Positions 26,706-34,480 of a DNA stretch of 64,000 bases are shown piece by piece (position 1 is the stretch's first letter; each line of letters opens with the position of its first letter). Below the pieces are notes generated by a model. The model had not been told where the DNA came from. It was given only the letters and a program-made list of their open reading frames with translations, and searched no databases. Position numbers and translations under genes: made by a program. The stretch covers positions 1 through 64,000 of the forward strand of contig CAMIHP010000001.1 of NCBI GenBank assembly GCA_946222005.1, written 5' to 3'. The DNA is from an uncultured Candidatus Saccharibacteria bacterium (lineage in GTDB: Bacteria; Patescibacteriota; Saccharimonadia; Saccharimonadales; Saccharimonadaceae).

Positions 26706-27376
26706 ACGCTTCCTCCTTGCTTAGTGTGGGTTACTGTATATTTGTGCGAATTTTCTACCTGCTTTATTGCATCATACATTGCCTGCGCCATTCGCCTATG
26801 CCCTTGCAGCGAGAAATGGACACCATCAGGCGCATAGTCACCATTGTCATCAAGTGGATTATTAATGGTTGTGTGAACAGTACGTAGCTTTTCGTTGATG
26901 CAATGTAGCTTGCTAGCAAGCGGCTTATAGCGCTGAACTGGCGCAATAGCAGGTGCAATATACCACACATTACCACTGCTAACCATGTCATTCTCGCTAT
27001 CGGCTGCATAGGCCCGCGTGTAGGTACTATACCACTGTAAATCAGCCACAATTTGCTCATCCGAAGCTCTCTTATAAGATGCATCATTCACGCCAAGCGC
27101 AATAATCACTCCCTCCACCGGACTAGCCTCTCGCAGTGCTATTTCGTAACCAATCTTGCCACCAAGATATGGCGGTTGCTCTGCATACTCCCCTGCTGTC
27201 CGTCCACACAGCCCTGCTTGAATAATGTCATACTCATCACCGAGTAATTGCTGGAGGATATTCGGCCATTGCTGTTTGGCAGCATAGCGCCCCAACGGAA
27301 CGCCATTCTCGCCAAAGCCCTTGTCGCCCCAGACGTTCGAGTCACCGTAGATAAGGATTCGCCCAGGTTGCATCAC
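26702..27376 (-). CDS. SGNH/GDSL hydrolase
   Basis: 224 residues. Block I ILIYGDSNVWGDKG with the nucleophile serine about residue 12, block II in AGLCGRTAG, block III in ALGVNDASY, and block V DGVHFSLQGH with the catalytic Asp/His. These enzymes remove esters from lipids or carbohydrates. Four-base overlaps with the genes on both sides suggest coupling. No signal peptide. Confidence 0.88.
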   Translation of the reverse strand: MMQPGRILIYGDSNVWGDKGFGENGVPLGRYAAKQQWPNILQQLLGDEYDIIQAGLCGRTAGEYAEQPPYLGGKIGYEIALREASPVEGVIIALGVNDASYKRASDEQIVADLQWYSTYTRAYAADSENDMVSSGNVWYIAPAIAPVQRYKPLASKLHCINEKLRTVHTTINNPLDDNGDYAPDGVHFSLQGHRRMAQAMYDAIKQVENSHKYTVTHTKQGGSV

Positions 27377-27933
27377 CCCTCACCTCGCACTTGCTTTGTC
27401 ATTAAGTAATACTCGCCAGCTTCATCAGTACCATCTGTTCGATGGTATACACTGGTGAAGGTTGGTTCGTCTGCCACCAATCGATACATATAGTCACGCT
27501 TCTCGTAGATACCCATCGCTCTCTTGTTGGTAATGTCTACCGCCAAGCCAACTCGGTCAAACCCCTGCTGACACGCTTCGTTCTCCGCTGCAGCGAGTAA
27601 CCCACGACCACGATACTGTTCTGCCACCTCAAGTGCATTAATCTGCGGCAAGTCAGAGTACTCATCTTCAATCCTCACTGATGGCTCATCAATCTCTGGC
27701 CGCTCAGTCCAATCATGCCGCAGTGTCACCCGTCCCACATAACGGCCGTCCTCCACTGCAGCAAACACCACCGCCTTGCCCTGCATAGCTAGCTCTGCAA
27801 GCGTTGCTTCATAGCGATCAGAAATGCCCATATCTTGCTTAAGTAACGCAAACTGCTCGCTGCCTGGCACGACTGTTGTAATGCAAGCGGGTGCTTTCTC
27901 GTAGGTGTGCGGCGGCTGCCAATGTTCATGCAT
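27373..27933 (-). CDS. GNAT-family N-acetyltransferase
   Basis: 186 residues from MHEHWQ, whose ATG is preceded by GGAG eight bases away. The GNAT motif A is in QINALEVAEQYRGRGLLAAAENEAC (RGRGLL acetyl-CoA loop) and motif B in NKRAMGIYEKRDY. It overlaps the end of the 2H-like gene by eight bases. The substrate is unknown. Confidence 0.85.
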   Translation of the reverse strand: MHEHWQPPHTYEKAPACITTVVPGSEQFALLKQDMGISDRYEATLAELAMQGKAVVFAAVEDGRYVGRVTLRHDWTERPEIDEPSVRIEDEYSDLPQINALEVAEQYRGRGLLAAAENEACQQGFDRVGLAVDITNKRAMGIYEKRDYMYRLVADEPTFTSVYHRTDGTDEAGEYYLMTKQVRGEG

Positions 27934-28468
27934 GGTTGTACTCCATTTCTTTTCGCTTTTGCCACGCAGAGCGGAGCGTCGCCTCTGTCGCTTCGTCAAG
28001 CGGCTGGGCTCGATGTGTGTCTCTGTCGCTATAGCCAATTGCACCATTATGGTTGGTATATAACGTGACATGTGGAATAATGAACTCCGCCTGAGGTATC
28101 AGCTCACGAATTACATCACGCCACGCTTCGAGCTCGCCCCACTGGGCAAGCGCAATAATTGTCTCGCGACCCTTTGCATTATCGACCAATCTACAGAACT
28201 CACCTGTCAATTCTGGCTTTGTCGTCATCGCTGCACCAGCCGTACACGAGAGTTGCTCAAGCTGCTCATAGCCAGCCTCGTCCACCCCATACTCATCAAG
28301 TACCTCAAACAGTGACAGATGAAATTCATCAGTCTTTAGAAGCAATCCTGCAATCTCCCGCGGAAAATTCATAGCGCGAATCATGTCAGTCGTATCATAC
28401 ATAATGTAATCATACTCCCGATCGATTGCAAAGCTCGTCACGCGATTATTCTGCTGCATAGTGCTCAT
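27926..28468 (-). CDS. Candidate 2H phosphoesterase-like protein
   Basis: 180 residues. Two H-x-S/T motifs, EFHLSLFEV (about residue 51) and IPHVTLYT (about 134), are set apart as in the 2H phosphoesterase superfamily, which opens 2',3'-cyclic phosphates or seals RNA 2'-5' ends. The family resemblance is inferred from motifs only; overall length suits it. It overlaps both neighbours (four bases with the upstream gene). Confidence 0.55.
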   Translation of the reverse strand: MSTMQQNNRVTSFAIDREYDYIMYDTTDMIRAMNFPREIAGLLLKTDEFHLSLFEVLDEYGVDEAGYEQLEQLSCTAGAAMTTKPELTGEFCRLVDNAKGRETIIALAQWGELEAWRDVIRELIPQAEFIIPHVTLYTNHNGAIGYSDRDTHRAQPLDEATEATLRSAWQKRKEMEYNHA

Positions 28469-28974
28469 CCTCTTTCCTTCATAACCCTGCGCAACCTGCC
28501 GCGCGCATTTCGCAGTGGCGCGACTGTGTTGAGCTCAATTATCCGTGCCATGGTATATTCCCGTCCACTCGTCTTTGTCTGGTACCATACGATGTGATAG
28601 AGGTCGTTCTCTGATGTCTGCTCGATCAATTGCTCAATCGCTACTACTGTTTCATGGAGCTTTGTTAGTACGGCACTATATGCTATACCGGCATATTGCG
28701 CATAGAACTTTTGTGCTACCACACCATAGCCAGTGGTAATAATCGTCGGCACCGTATGCGTTTGGCGATATGAATTTCCCCACTCTAGCACCGTAGTAGC
28801 CCACCCCAGTAGGTAGCTGGCTAGCTGGTGAGGATTCATCATCGTGCCTTTTATCTGCCCCGGAAGCACCAGCTCATCTGCCCAAGGAGCGGCTGCCTTG
28901 AGCAGTGGCCACAGCGCCGCGCACTCGTGACGAATGGCGCGCTGCAAGGCTGATTTGTAGGCTGGCAATGGCAT
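28465..28974 (-). CDS. ClbS/DfsB-family four-helix protein
   Basis: 169 residues, DinB-like helical bundle. The phrases NPHQLASYLLGWATTVLEWG and the C-terminal RIIELNTVAPLRNARGRLRR match the ClbS/DfsB family (ClbS protects against colibactin; most others have no known role). It is the first gene of the operon and is preceded by AAGGAG and by a T-box-like leader. Confidence 0.8.
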   Translation of the reverse strand: MPLPAYKSALQRAIRHECAALWPLLKAAAPWADELVLPGQIKGTMMNPHQLASYLLGWATTVLEWGNSYRQTHTVPTIITTGYGVVAQKFYAQYAGIAYSAVLTKLHETVVAIEQLIEQTSENDLYHIVWYQTKTSGREYTMARIIELNTVAPLRNARGRLRRVMKERG

Positions 28975-28979
28975 GGCTA

Positions 28980-29285
28980 CTCCTTATATAATTAAAAATC
29001 ACCTCTCTTAGCTTCGAGAATCCGCTGGGTATTCGCGCGGACGGTACCATCTCGATTCCAAAAGAAGTGATTCTAGCATTTCCCGGCAAAATGACAGAAA
29101 TAGCTATACTCTTTCAGCACTTGATTATTGCCTTGTCGCAGCATTCGCGGCGGGGTCTATTCTTGGCTACTTAGATTCACAACTCTTTATGAACATAACA
29201 AACCAATTTCTTCCCGCAGGCTTCGTGGGTGATAGCCACTCATTTTGCGCACCACAAGCTACGCAAAAATGCCTCTGGGTCTATT
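28980..29285 (-). promoter_or_regulatory. T-box riboswitch-like leader
   Basis: On the minus strand a T-box antiterminator can be folded exactly: helix A1 TCGAGA (29055-29050) with TCTCGA (29019-29014), a seven-base bulge TGGTACC (29049-29043), and helix A2 GTCCGC (29042-29037) with GCGGAT (29025-29020). TGGT in the bulge would pair with the ACCA end of an uncharged tRNA with discriminator A. A competing hairpin (TTCTC / GAGAG) followed by TTTTT can serve as terminator. TATAAT at 29288-29283 is a plausible -10. Another perfect hairpin (ATTTTGCG / CGCAAAAT) lies upstream. The specifier codon could not be found by eye. Confidence 0.7.
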
Positions 29286-29390
29286 ATACCCAAGGCCCGC
29301 CCGATTGAAAAGCTCCCAGCGACCGCATTATTACATGCTGGTGCTACCGAGCTTTGCAATAACACAGCACACCGAGACGCATCACTTTCA

Positions 29391-29972
29391 TTACTCTATA
29401 TGAGCACCCAGCGCCGCGCACTCCCCGTACCGAAAACACGCCACCACATGGTCGTTCACCATGCCGGCGGCTTGCATAAAGGCATAGCACGTGGTTGGGC
29501 CAACGAAGGCAAAGCCATCCCGCTTGAGCTGCGCGCTCATTGCTCGGGATTTAGCCGTATCGGCAGGCACATCCTGCACACTATGCCAGCGGTTTTGCAC
29601 TGGCGCACCACCCGCCAGGCCCCATAAGTACGCCTGCAAACTACCGTGTTGATTGGCGGCCCGCAGCGCCGCCTGGGCATTGCTGCGCACCGCATAAATT
29701 TTGCGCCGGTTACGAACAATGCGCGTGTCGTGAGTAAGCGCCTCCAGCTCCGCATCCGTCATGGCGGCTACTTTTGTGATTTCAAATTGGTGGAAGGCCT
29801 GCCGGTAGCCCGCCCGCTTGGCCAAAATCGTGCTCCAGCTCAGGCCAGCCTGTGCACCCTCCAGGCAGAGCAGCTCAAATAATTTCTGGTCATCATATAG
29901 CGGCACACCCCACTCAGTGTCGTGGTAGGTGCGCTCGTTATCGCCAGATTCAGCCCAGGGGCAACGGTTCAT
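29391..29972 (-). CDS. tag: DNA-3-methyladenine glycosylase I
   Basis: 193 residues from MNRCPWAESG; TATACT ends six bases before that ATG, so it is leaderless. TagI family: CPWAESGDNERTYHDTEWGVP at the start carries zinc-binding Cys and the W-G-V/P signature, LFELLCLEGAQAGLSWSTIL the catalytic core, and WHSVQDVPADTAKSRAMSAQLKRDGF plus CYAFMQAAGMVNDHVVAC the C-terminal zinc histidine/cysteine. It removes 3-methyladenine from alkylated DNA. Confidence 0.93.
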   Translation of the reverse strand: MNRCPWAESGDNERTYHDTEWGVPLYDDQKLFELLCLEGAQAGLSWSTILAKRAGYRQAFHQFEITKVAAMTDAELEALTHDTRIVRNRRKIYAVRSNAQAALRAANQHGSLQAYLWGLAGGAPVQNRWHSVQDVPADTAKSRAMSAQLKRDGFAFVGPTTCYAFMQAAGMVNDHVVACFRYGECAALGAHIE

Positions 29973-30131
29973 AATTATAGTATAGCAAGAATGCTTGGCA
30001 CAACATACTGGCATTCGCGGCGCCCTGGCTCACCCACTTCAAAGTATACCTTGCGCAAAAATCTTACTGTCACATTTTTATACTTTGCGTATGTGTTGTA
30101 GCTAAGGCAAAAACTTGCAGGACGCGCTTGT

Positions 30132-30293
30132 ATGAAATTTGAATATTTTTATAGTAGTTCATTTTTATTTATTTTTATATGGCTAGTGAATGGATTAGTA
30201 AATCCTGTTGCTTTGCATACTATTTTTGTAAGCAGTACATTTTTGTGTACGTTGCTGTCGCGCACATTTATTATTACTAGAGAGGCAGATTAA
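30132..30293 (+). CDS. Possible small two-helix membrane protein
   Basis: A 53-codon frame in an otherwise empty 635-base gap: begins MKFEYFYSSSFLFIFIWL, has two hydrophobic stretches and ends with a charged tail (ITREAD). No good ribosome site. The T-rich DNA makes such frames likely by chance. A second frame starts six bases after its stop. Confidence 0.25.
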   Translation: MKFEYFYSSSFLFIFIWLVNGLVNPVALHTIFVSSTFLCTLLSRTFIITREAD

Positions 30294-30299
30294 TCCATC

Positions 30300-30416
30300 A
30301 TGCACAAATACCGCAAAGCTATCACAATCCTTGCCGATTGGTGCACACAAAATCAAAAAACGCTGACGCATGTTGCTAAGTCACTCTCACATCACAACAC
30401 CACAATCAATATGTGA
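30300..30416 (+). CDS. Possible small protein
   Basis: 38 codons beginning MHKYRKAITILADWCTQ, with AGAGAGG 14 bases before the ATG, inside the end of the previous frame. A third frame of 33 codons (30419-30520, MINPATKNFINCM...) starts two bases after its stop in another frame; the two may be halves of one frameshifted gene. Conservation data are needed to decide. Confidence 0.25.
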   Translation: MHKYRKAITILADWCTQNQKTLTHVAKSLSHHNTTINM

Positions 30417-30520
30417 CGATGATTAATCCAGCAACGAAAAATTTTATCAATTGTATGCAACAAACATGTGGCTCGTTGCCAGTAGCGTTAGTAAAACTCC
30501 TCAGCCAAATGCGAAGTTGA

Positions 30521-30649
30521 AGATCGAGTAGCCTACTATCACATCAGCTTCAACCCGCATTCCGCTGTCTGCACTATCTCGACATAAAAAACAAACACGC
30601 TTCTCGTTGCTAGCAAGAAGCGTGTTGTAGCGAATTATTGTTTTTCTAA
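30521..30649. terminator. Terminator region of the LiaF-like gene
   Basis: AACACGCTTCT / AGAAGCGTGTT (about 30594-30627) forms a strong hairpin downstream of the LiaF-like stop on the minus strand. The rest is AT-rich with no gene. Confidence 0.6.
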
Positions 30650-31312
30650 TTATTTAATTTCGAGCCCACCAAGGACGCAGTCGCCGCGAATGTAGACAGT
30701 CTTTTTTGCACTCTTGGCAGCGTTGGTTTTGTCCTCTACCCCGCCAAAGATACTATTGACCTGCGTCTTGACGATGACATTATCTGGAAAAATAATATTA
30801 ATGCCACCACACACAACAAAAATATCGATCACCGCACCATCCTCTATCTTGGCTTGGCGCAGGTCGAGATCCACCTGACCAAACGCTGCCGAAAGTGAGT
30901 TTCCTGCAAATTCGCCTTTTATCTTGCGCGTGTTGCCCGAAAAGGAGGCAACCATATTATCGTCCGACGATTGTTTTGCGATACGGCGCTGGCGCTGCGA
31001 CAAATTAAAAATAATCGTCAGGCCAATCGCGATCAGCACCAGTGGCAAAAACATTCGCCAAATATTAACGTTGTTATGCAAAAATGCATTCGCGCCAATT
31101 GTTAGGCCAACTGCCACCCAGAGCGCTCCCCACAGCCAATTGCGATTGCGCAGCGTGAGCACACCAACCATGATAAATCCAAATGCGCACAAACCATACC
31201 AAAACTCCCGCCAGTAATGGAACTGCACACCAAAGCTCTCACTTAATAATATTCCACCCAGCGCCACAAACGCCGCGCCAGCACCAATGCGTAAAATTGT
31301 ATTGTTCTTCAT
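30650..31312 (-). CDS. LiaF-like cell-wall stress response membrane protein
   Basis: 220 residues. Four hydrophobic segments in the first 110 residues (IGAGAAFVALGGILLSE to MFLPLVLIAIGLTIIFNL), then a soluble C-terminal beta domain (ISFSG-like NTRKIKGEF, AAFGQVDLDLRQAKI, VCGGINIIFPDNV, SIFGGVEDK), the LiaF/YvqF pattern. LiaF proteins restrain LiaRS-type envelope-stress kinases; no kinase gene is nearby. TATGCT lies six bases before the ATG. Confidence 0.82.
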   Translation of the reverse strand: MKNNTILRIGAGAAFVALGGILLSESFGVQFHYWREFWYGLCAFGFIMVGVLTLRNRNWLWGALWVAVGLTIGANAFLHNNVNIWRMFLPLVLIAIGLTIIFNLSQRQRRIAKQSSDDNMVASFSGNTRKIKGEFAGNSLSAAFGQVDLDLRQAKIEDGAVIDIFVVCGGINIIFPDNVIVKTQVNSIFGGVEDKTNAAKSAKKTVYIRGDCVLGGLEIK

Positions 31313-31479
31313 ATCACTAGCATACCATTATTATAGGTAGCACACAACAAGACCACCTCTGCCCCAACCACCACCGCAAAGCTGCCGATACACTGGTGAG
31401 GCGCTGCCCAAAAGTCCTTACTATATGCCAACCCATACTTCGCAAAGAGACACCATCCTCTCCTATCCATAATTGTATA

Positions 31480-31812
31480 AACGTTATAACTATAACAACA
31501 TTGCCTCATTTACCCCTGTTATTTCTCTTTTGGTGTCACCAAATCAATCGTTGTTATATATACAATATATATTATTACTCACAACGTTGTGAATCCATCG
31601 CTCTACCGTCTCTGTTTTCGAATTTGTTTCGTTGTGGTTATGTATGTTGTTTTTTATACACATATAGAGCGCGTGCGTCTGAAGGTTACTGTTGTATATA
31701 TCACACCTTATTCGTCACCCCTCGCCACCAATGATATCCTATATTTTATACAACACAATCTCAATTTGCTCTCCTCACGATACTCTATTTTTACAACATA
31801 GCTATGTTGTGC
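31480..31812. repeat. Cluster of ACAAC/GTTGT half-sites with two palindromes
   Basis: A perfect 12-base palindrome CACAACGTTGTG (31580-31591) and a perfect 18-base palindrome ACAACATAGCTATGTTGT (31792-31809) lie within 330 bases that also hold further ACAAC or GTTGT copies. They are upstream of the LiaF-like gene and could be operator sites. Confidence 0.35.
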
Positions 31813-31990
31813 TCTACACACCATATCTGCGCGCAGGCTTATCTACATCAGCTAATCCAGTCAAAGCCCCCTTATGCCTCCTGAGAGGCTGTGGATCCCT
31901 TGTCTAGCGCTTAGTAGGCTACAATCGCTATTTTCCCTTCCTCAGCGCTTTCGCGCATCACAGTGCCCTATCGTGGGCTATTCCGCACGT

Positions 31991-32134
31991 TCAGTAAGCG
32001 ATACGGTGTGCAATGTGCATGAGTGCCGCTAACTGTGCCTGCTTGGCACGCAGCCACTTTTCTGTGCAGTCATTCTGCTCGAATTCTTTGTACATTATAT
32101 TTTGCGTATCGCTTGTTTTGTACAGCTTGCGCAT
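31991..32134 (-). CDS. Possible small soluble protein or gene remnant
   Basis: 47 codons with balanced composition, not merely hydrophobic: MRKLYKTSDTQNIMYKEF ... EKWLRAKQAQLAALMHIAHR. An amphipathic C-terminal helix is plausible. No strong ribosome site (GGAAT nine bases upstream). Of all small frames in this island it looks most like real protein, but it may be a fragment. Confidence 0.3.
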   Translation of the reverse strand: MRKLYKTSDTQNIMYKEFEQNDCTEKWLRAKQAQLAALMHIAHRIAY

Positions 32135-32710
32135 TTTTAATTATTCCGCATTTTCGCTCAGCGCAAAATATAGAGCGCTCAGCCTGCTGTACTGCACGAT
32201 ACTTCGCTATAAGCTAATCATTTCTATATACCGCTTTACTATGTTTTTCTCATTGCAAAAAGCGTGTATATTCTGTGCTCAATGGTGGGCAAAAATAGAC
32301 GCAAACAGCTTTAGCATAGTCGATGTAGTAAGTAGCTAGCTATGAGCACCACATGGATTTTTTTAAAAAACATAAGTGTGTCACCAGCCATCATACCTCC
32401 TTGTTACTTCGCATAGTTCCGCATCCAGATACTGTGTTGTGCAGCATGGCGCGCGCTTTGTCTTGTATGTGCTGCAGCTTCCGCGCTCAACTCATTACTT
32501 TCAATATGCAACCAAAATGATTTTTTAATAAGTCATTTTTATTCACACAAATGCCTACTGTTAAGCACTGCGCTATTGCATTATCTTTGCTTATTACTTC
32601 GCCCTTCGCGCTCACGCTGCAACAAAATTTTCTGCGGCAAATAGCAACCAATACTCATCTACCTTCACCAAGCCAAAAGCCGTATCATATTTTTATCATC
32701 ACACCACAAC

Positions 32711-32862
32711 TCACTCACCCACTTTGTAAAAAATCTTCGCTACCACCCCAAGCAGTGGCACACCACACACCCACGTTATAGCTGCAACGGCTCCCTGCTG
32801 CCATACACATATCATGAGCACAATGGAATCCATACAGTTTGCTCGTTTTGTGCATCAGCCAT
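32711..32862 (-). pseudogene. Two overlapping mini-frames, possibly one broken membrane protein gene
   Basis: The first frame (32862-32812) has GAGGGAG four bases before its ATG and codes for 16 residues. The second (ATG at 32815) overlaps its stop as ATGA and gives 34 residues with one hydrophobic helix (AVAAITWVCGVPLLGVVAKI) and a charged tail. Either a coupled pair of micro-proteins or one frameshifted gene. Confidence 0.25.
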
Positions 32863-33520
32863 TTTGCTCCCTCGCATGTCGAATTATTTTTTGCAAAAAA
32901 CGCTTAGTAATTGGCTACAAAAATCAAACTCACTCACGCTACAGGATCAATCTCCCTTCTCCGCCAAGCTGAACACACCATCTCCCTCATTCAATCCTGC
33001 ACCACTTAGCAAAACGCACCAATCACCTTCCGCTGAATATGTTGCGGTTGCTATTCAGACAAATTTCATCTACTGCAGCATGGCGGCATTAGCATGCTAT
33101 CATCATATTTGCTAGCAAATTTATGATGCACATAAGCCTGCCAACACATCTACTACCAGTAGTACATCATGAATGAAATGGCTATTATATTCATACACGC
33201 AGGCTCGCCAATAGGCGACATCTTCCTCCCGCTATCTTGCTATTTTGGTTGCGTCACGCAACAATAACCTATGCATTAGCAGCACGTCATGCTTAAGTCC
33301 CACAAGGAGTTTCATAACTATGTTAAAATTCAGCATACATTATTTTGCACATTATTTTTCTATAACACCAAGCACACAGCACAAGCTAATGAGCGCCTCA
33401 CTTGCGTCGATAGAGCGGTAGCTACCACCATACCAAAGCATCACTAGCGCGAGAAAATAATGACTTGCACCAATGAATAGACAAAAGAGCGCTATGAATA
33501 ATACAAGATGCCGTTCATTT

Positions 33521-33547
33521 TAAAAAGCTTGCCAATCCTGACAAGCT
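33521..33547 (-). terminator. Terminator of the ftsA-ftsZ-nrdR-VKOR gene group
   Basis: AGCTTGTC / GGCAAGCT stem with six-base loop followed by five T residues on the minus strand, about 34 bases after the VKOR stop. Confidence 0.8.
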
Positions 33548-33580
33548 CGACAATCTCACTGTACAAAAAAACGACTCTAC

Positions 33581-34225
33581 CTAGAGCAGCTCCGCGCCAA
33601 ACTTCACAATAATTAGCGCCACTGCCAGCACCAGCACACTTACGCCGTACAGCACATCGTAGCCATGGCGAGCAAAGCGCTTGGTGCGCGCGCCACCAAT
33701 CACCCCGGCCTCAATGCAGTAGCGCGTCATCCCAAAGAAGATCAGCAGCATCCCCACATCGAGCGTCAGACACCACGGGCACAGCACACGAATAACAGCG
33801 AAGCTCATATAAAACATCCACAGTGCAAAAATCATTCCGAGCACAGCGCCGCCCCAGGCGCTCCGCACAAACCAGCGCGGCAGGCGTGCCCCAGCCAGCA
33901 GTGCTACCACCACCGTTATCATCACTGGCACGGTCATCATACCAACGAAGCTGTTGGGGAAGCCAAACACCGTCGCCGACCAATGCTGTGCTACTGTGGA
34001 GCAGCTCAGCACGGCATTGACATCACAATTAAGTGCCCCACCTGGGTGCTGCGCTAAATGCAGTGTCTCAAGTGAGAGAACAAAGGATGCCATGAGCCCC
34101 AGGCCGCTACCCAAAGCTGCCGCCAGCAATGCCGCCATGCCAGGGCGACGGAGCCATGGTGTGGGGCTTGTATCGTCCGCCACCACAGTGGTCGTGGTGT
34201 GTGCTTTAGGCGTTTTAGCGGGCAT
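33581..34225 (-). CDS. VKOR-family disulfide-generating membrane protein
   Basis: 214 residues. About four or five membrane segments, the cysteine pair in NCDVNAVLSCSTV (loop) and the active-site CPWC in RVLCPWCLTLD. Vitamin K epoxide reductase homologues replace DsbB and reoxidise a thioredoxin-like partner to form disulfides outside the membrane. It overlaps the preceding thioredoxin-like gene by 11 bases, but that partner has no CxxC. It may serve to oxidise secreted proteins such as surface factors. Confidence 0.88.
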   Translation of the reverse strand: MPAKTPKAHTTTTVVADDTSPTPWLRRPGMAALLAAALGSGLGLMASFVLSLETLHLAQHPGGALNCDVNAVLSCSTVAQHWSATVFGFPNSFVGMMTVPVMITVVVALLAGARLPRWFVRSAWGGAVLGMIFALWMFYMSFAVIRVLCPWCLTLDVGMLLIFFGMTRYCIEAGVIGGARTKRFARHGYDVLYGVSVLVLAVALIIVKFGAELL

Positions 34226-34475
34226 AGTACCCTACTTCGTCGATGGTGGGCAGTGGCAAGCCGCGCCACATGCCCAGCACCTGGCCATTATCTGCCAAGG
34301 CAAGGATAGTGGGGTACTCTACAATGTCGTACGTGCGACAGAGCGATTGCCCCTCACGTGTATCTGGGTCAAATTCCTCAATGGCATGACCTGTACGCCG
34401 GCTAAAGTCGCGCAGATAGTCGAAGACGCGGCGCGCATAGTCGCTTTCTGTCCGGTAGAGAATAAGGACGCGCAT
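34215..34475 (-). CDS. Thioredoxin-fold protein without CxxC
   Basis: 86 residues with strand MRVLILYRTES, helix, strand HAIEEFDPDT and the cis-proline element VEYPTILALADNGQ of the thioredoxin fold. Only one cysteine (residue 46), not at the active-site place, so it is unlikely to be a redox enzyme in its own right. The ATG follows ACAGAGGT by seven bases, and that motif overlaps the end of nrdR. It overlaps VKOR, which suggests a binding or adaptor role. Confidence 0.7.
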   Translation of the reverse strand: MRVLILYRTESDYARRVFDYLRDFSRRTGHAIEEFDPDTREGQSLCRTYDIVEYPTILALADNGQVLGMWRGLPLPTIDEVGYYAR

Positions 34476-34480
34476 ATATT

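Larger units (their letters stand above)
31313..33520 (-). other. 2.2-kb AT-richer gene-poor island, strand-skewed
   Basis: No gene of normal size on either strand. The plus strand is strongly C-rich and G-poor, most clearly at 32641-33020. On the minus strand many short frames follow each other: 33352-33519 (55 codons, hydrophobic, lacks a start, frame offset from an ATG), 32812-32862 (MADAQNEQTVWIPLCS, with GAGGGAG before the ATG), 32711-32815 (overlapping it by ATGA), 32311-32391 and 31991-32134. They may be remnants of decayed genes. No transposase, integrase or tRNA remnant seen. Confidence 0.4.

Noticed and set aside
31589..31801. 70-codon plus-strand frame with GTG start
   Set aside because: No ribosome site, strongly T-rich DNA, lies over the palindrome cluster; best explained by composition.
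31850..31900. Minus-strand start resembling tmRNA (GGGGGCTTTGACTGGATT)
   Set aside because: No tRNA-like 3' half with TCCACCA-type end, and no tag-peptide frame could be found nearby.
31840..31900. Near-DnaA-box sequences (TTATCTACA, TGTGGATCC) suggesting an origin
   Set aside because: Only two imperfect boxes, no dnaA or dnaN nearby, and gene orientation does not switch here.
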